A DNA stretch of 5,653 bases from the NCBI GenBank assembly GCA_964418425.1, contig CAYQLT010000103.1, positions 1 through 5,653 on the forward strand, written 5' to 3'. The position numbers and the translations under genes were made by a program. Positions 4,588 to 5,653 of the stretch are shown here, one piece after another. This DNA is from CAYQLT01 sp964418425. Lineage in GTDB: Bacteria > Bacillota > Limnochordia > Limnochordales > Geochordaceae. The notes beneath the pieces are model-generated. The model had not been told where the DNA came from, ran no database searches, and was given only the letters and a program-made list of their open reading frames with translations. Positions within the stretch are counted from its first letter, which is position 1, and each line of letters starts with the position of its first letter.

Positions 4588-5051
4588 TCCGCCCATTGCC
4601 CCCGTCATGACCGCCATTCCTCGGTTTCGAGTGACCTGCAACTCCACGCCTCTGTCGGTGACGGCGAGCCCCGTCCGGTGAAGCCGTCTGGGGACGGCGG
4701 CGCAGGCCCCGCCGCATGGCAGCCGGTGGGGGCGGGGGAGCGGGCAGCCGGTGTCCGGGTACCCGCACCGGGTCGCCGGTGGTGGGTTGAGTGCCTGGAG
4801 AGAGCCGGTGGCGCGCCGGTGGGACTTCGGCGGGATGAGCTACGGTCAACCCCGACCGCGCCGGGAGGGCAAGGTGCCCACTGCATCCCGCCCCTACGAC
4901 CAGCCGGCTTGCCTGGCCCGGCTGGCGCAGCTTCGCCGGGTCTTCACCCGGGAGCCAGTGCTCCGGGCGAAAAAGGTGACACCCTCCTGCGAAGCCGTCA
5001 ACTCATGGGTTCCCCTCCCCTGGAAAACCCGTGCGGCGCTTGCGTTCCGCG

Positions 5052-5582
5052 TCACGAGCTATATGAACGAACCTCGTCGCCCCAGACAGGCAGGAGCACT
5101 TCCTCGAGCAGGAGCTCCCAACTCAGGGTCGCAAGCGGCACGGACACCCCCTCGGACGGCCCCATCCTTGACGTTGGCGTCGCCCCTGGAAGGGTTCTGA
5201 GAAGGCGGCTCTCCGACAAAGAGACGCATCGTTGCCCGGTCACGATGATGACGTGCGGTTGCCTGGCTTTGGGACAAACCCGGAGCACAGTCGTGTTCCT
5301 GCAGCGCTTGAGCTTGATCTCCCCGTTCGGTCTTTGGACCTCCGGGTCCACGAACCCCGGCCAGGATTCGCAAAGGCGCTCGACCAGATCTCGTTCGCGC
5401 GGCGCCAGATGCGCCAGCATCGGACGGTAGTCGACCGGCTCGGGCAGCTTGGGCTGGGTTCGTACGGCTCCGATGAGCCGGCGGCGTCGCTCCTGCGGGA
5501 GAGCTCGGGGATGCAGCCGGCGGGCCTGCGCCGCCTGCCCGGTACGGGGCCTCTGCCAGGTAGGACAGAGTCTTCGTGGCAC
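5052..5582 (-). CDS. Unrecognised protein-like reading frame, probably frameshifted at its start
   Basis: This frame encodes 176 residues ending in TGA at 5054-5052. The middle has a natural protein composition and mainly G/C third positions: KLPEPVDYRPMLAHLAPRER (45-64), then DLVERLCESWPGFVDPEVQR (65-84). Cysteines at 94, 103 and 119 may be incidental. A hydrophobic, acidic end reads LSWELLLEEVLLPVWGDEV (153-171). The first 20 residues are less convincing. Just upstream another - frame, open to the right window edge, reads AERVMRSITTGFFDDG then CATKTLSYLAEAP (about 5630-5545) with similarly good third positions. A one-base shift near 5540 would join them into one longer gene cut by the window edge. 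I recognise no family. Overlapping + strand frames look weaker but cannot be excluded. Confidence 0.4.
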   Translation of the reverse strand: MPRRLCPTWQRPRTGQAAQARRLHPRALPQERRRRLIGAVRTQPKLPEPVDYRPMLAHLAPRERDLVERLCESWPGFVDPEVQRPNGEIKLKRCRNTTVLRVCPKARQPHVIIVTGQRCVSLSESRLLRTLPGATPTSRMGPSEGVSVPLATLSWELLLEEVLLPVWGDEVRSYSS

Positions 5583-5653
5583 AGCCGTCGTCGAAGAACC
5601 CCGTCGTGATGCTCCTCATGACTCGTTCCGCCGTGCCTCTAATGGCTTGGTCC

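Larger units (their letters stand above)
4164..5051. other. About 890 bases with no recognisable gene
   Basis: Apart from the small repeats listed separately, I see no known gene, RNA or clear element here. Open frames of 60-150 codons exist on both strands, but they are rich in Pro, Arg, Gly and Ala, as expected for random frames at this G+C content, and they overlap one another. The best of them is on the + strand from ATG 4835 to 5200. Its first 75 codons have G/C-rich third positions and include YDQPACLARLAQLRRVF, but no family is recognised and its end overlaps a better - strand frame. The region may be decayed mobile DNA. Confidence 0.5.

Noticed and set aside
4639..4646. Second copy of TGGAGTTG (- strand), as in the IS3-remnant end
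   Set aside because: Only eight bases match and the following bases diverge, so chance explains it; no transposase lies next to it.
4546..5430. Long + strand open frame of 294 codons
   Set aside because: It has low-complexity Pro/Gly/Arg/Ser composition, no ribosome binding site, crosses the 20-bp array and overlaps the better - strand frame.

Overview
The window looks like a piece of a high-GC bacterial chromosome in an accessory, decayed neighbourhood. Third codon positions are strongly G/C. The gene set is a type II haloacid dehalogenase, a Crp/Fnr regulator, a DsrE-like protein, a CPxS glutaredoxin-like protein and a desulforedoxin-like mini-protein. It would suit a thermophilic, high-GC, Gram-positive sulfur or anaerobe lineage, but that assignment is inference from gene content only. 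About half of the sequence holds intact genes. The rest is degraded mobile-element debris or repeat-bearing sequence with no gene I recognise.

Left part: positions 62-680 are the remains of an IS3-family insertion sequence on the + strand. It has a truncated orfA, and an orfB read in three successive frames with an internal deletion. Its end lies about 40 bases before an intact L-2-haloacid dehalogenase gene (720-1391, +). Positions about 1392-1756 hold a dead large serine recombinase fragment on the - strand, broken by one stop codon and two frameshifts. The last residues of the neighbouring Crp/Fnr gene run into this debris in another frame.

Centre: positions 1714-3452 form a compact - strand gene set, read right to left. 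It comprises a 43-residue desulforedoxin-like FeCys4 protein, a DsrE-family protein, a glutaredoxin-like protein and a Crp/Fnr regulator. Gaps of 50 to about 120 bases and a common strand suggest one redox and sulfur-linked unit with its own regulator. A divergent intergenic region (3453-3613) carries a perfect 6+6 inverted repeat and a 17-bp tandem repeat. It separates this unit from a + strand gene for a four-helix membrane protein (3614-4069).

Right part: positions 4070-5051 have no gene I recognise. They carry two short tandem arrays (3 x 24 bp and 3 x 20 bp) and some small inverted repeats. From 5052 to the right edge the - strand has a protein-like but unrecognised reading frame, probably frameshifted near 5540 and continuing beyond the window.
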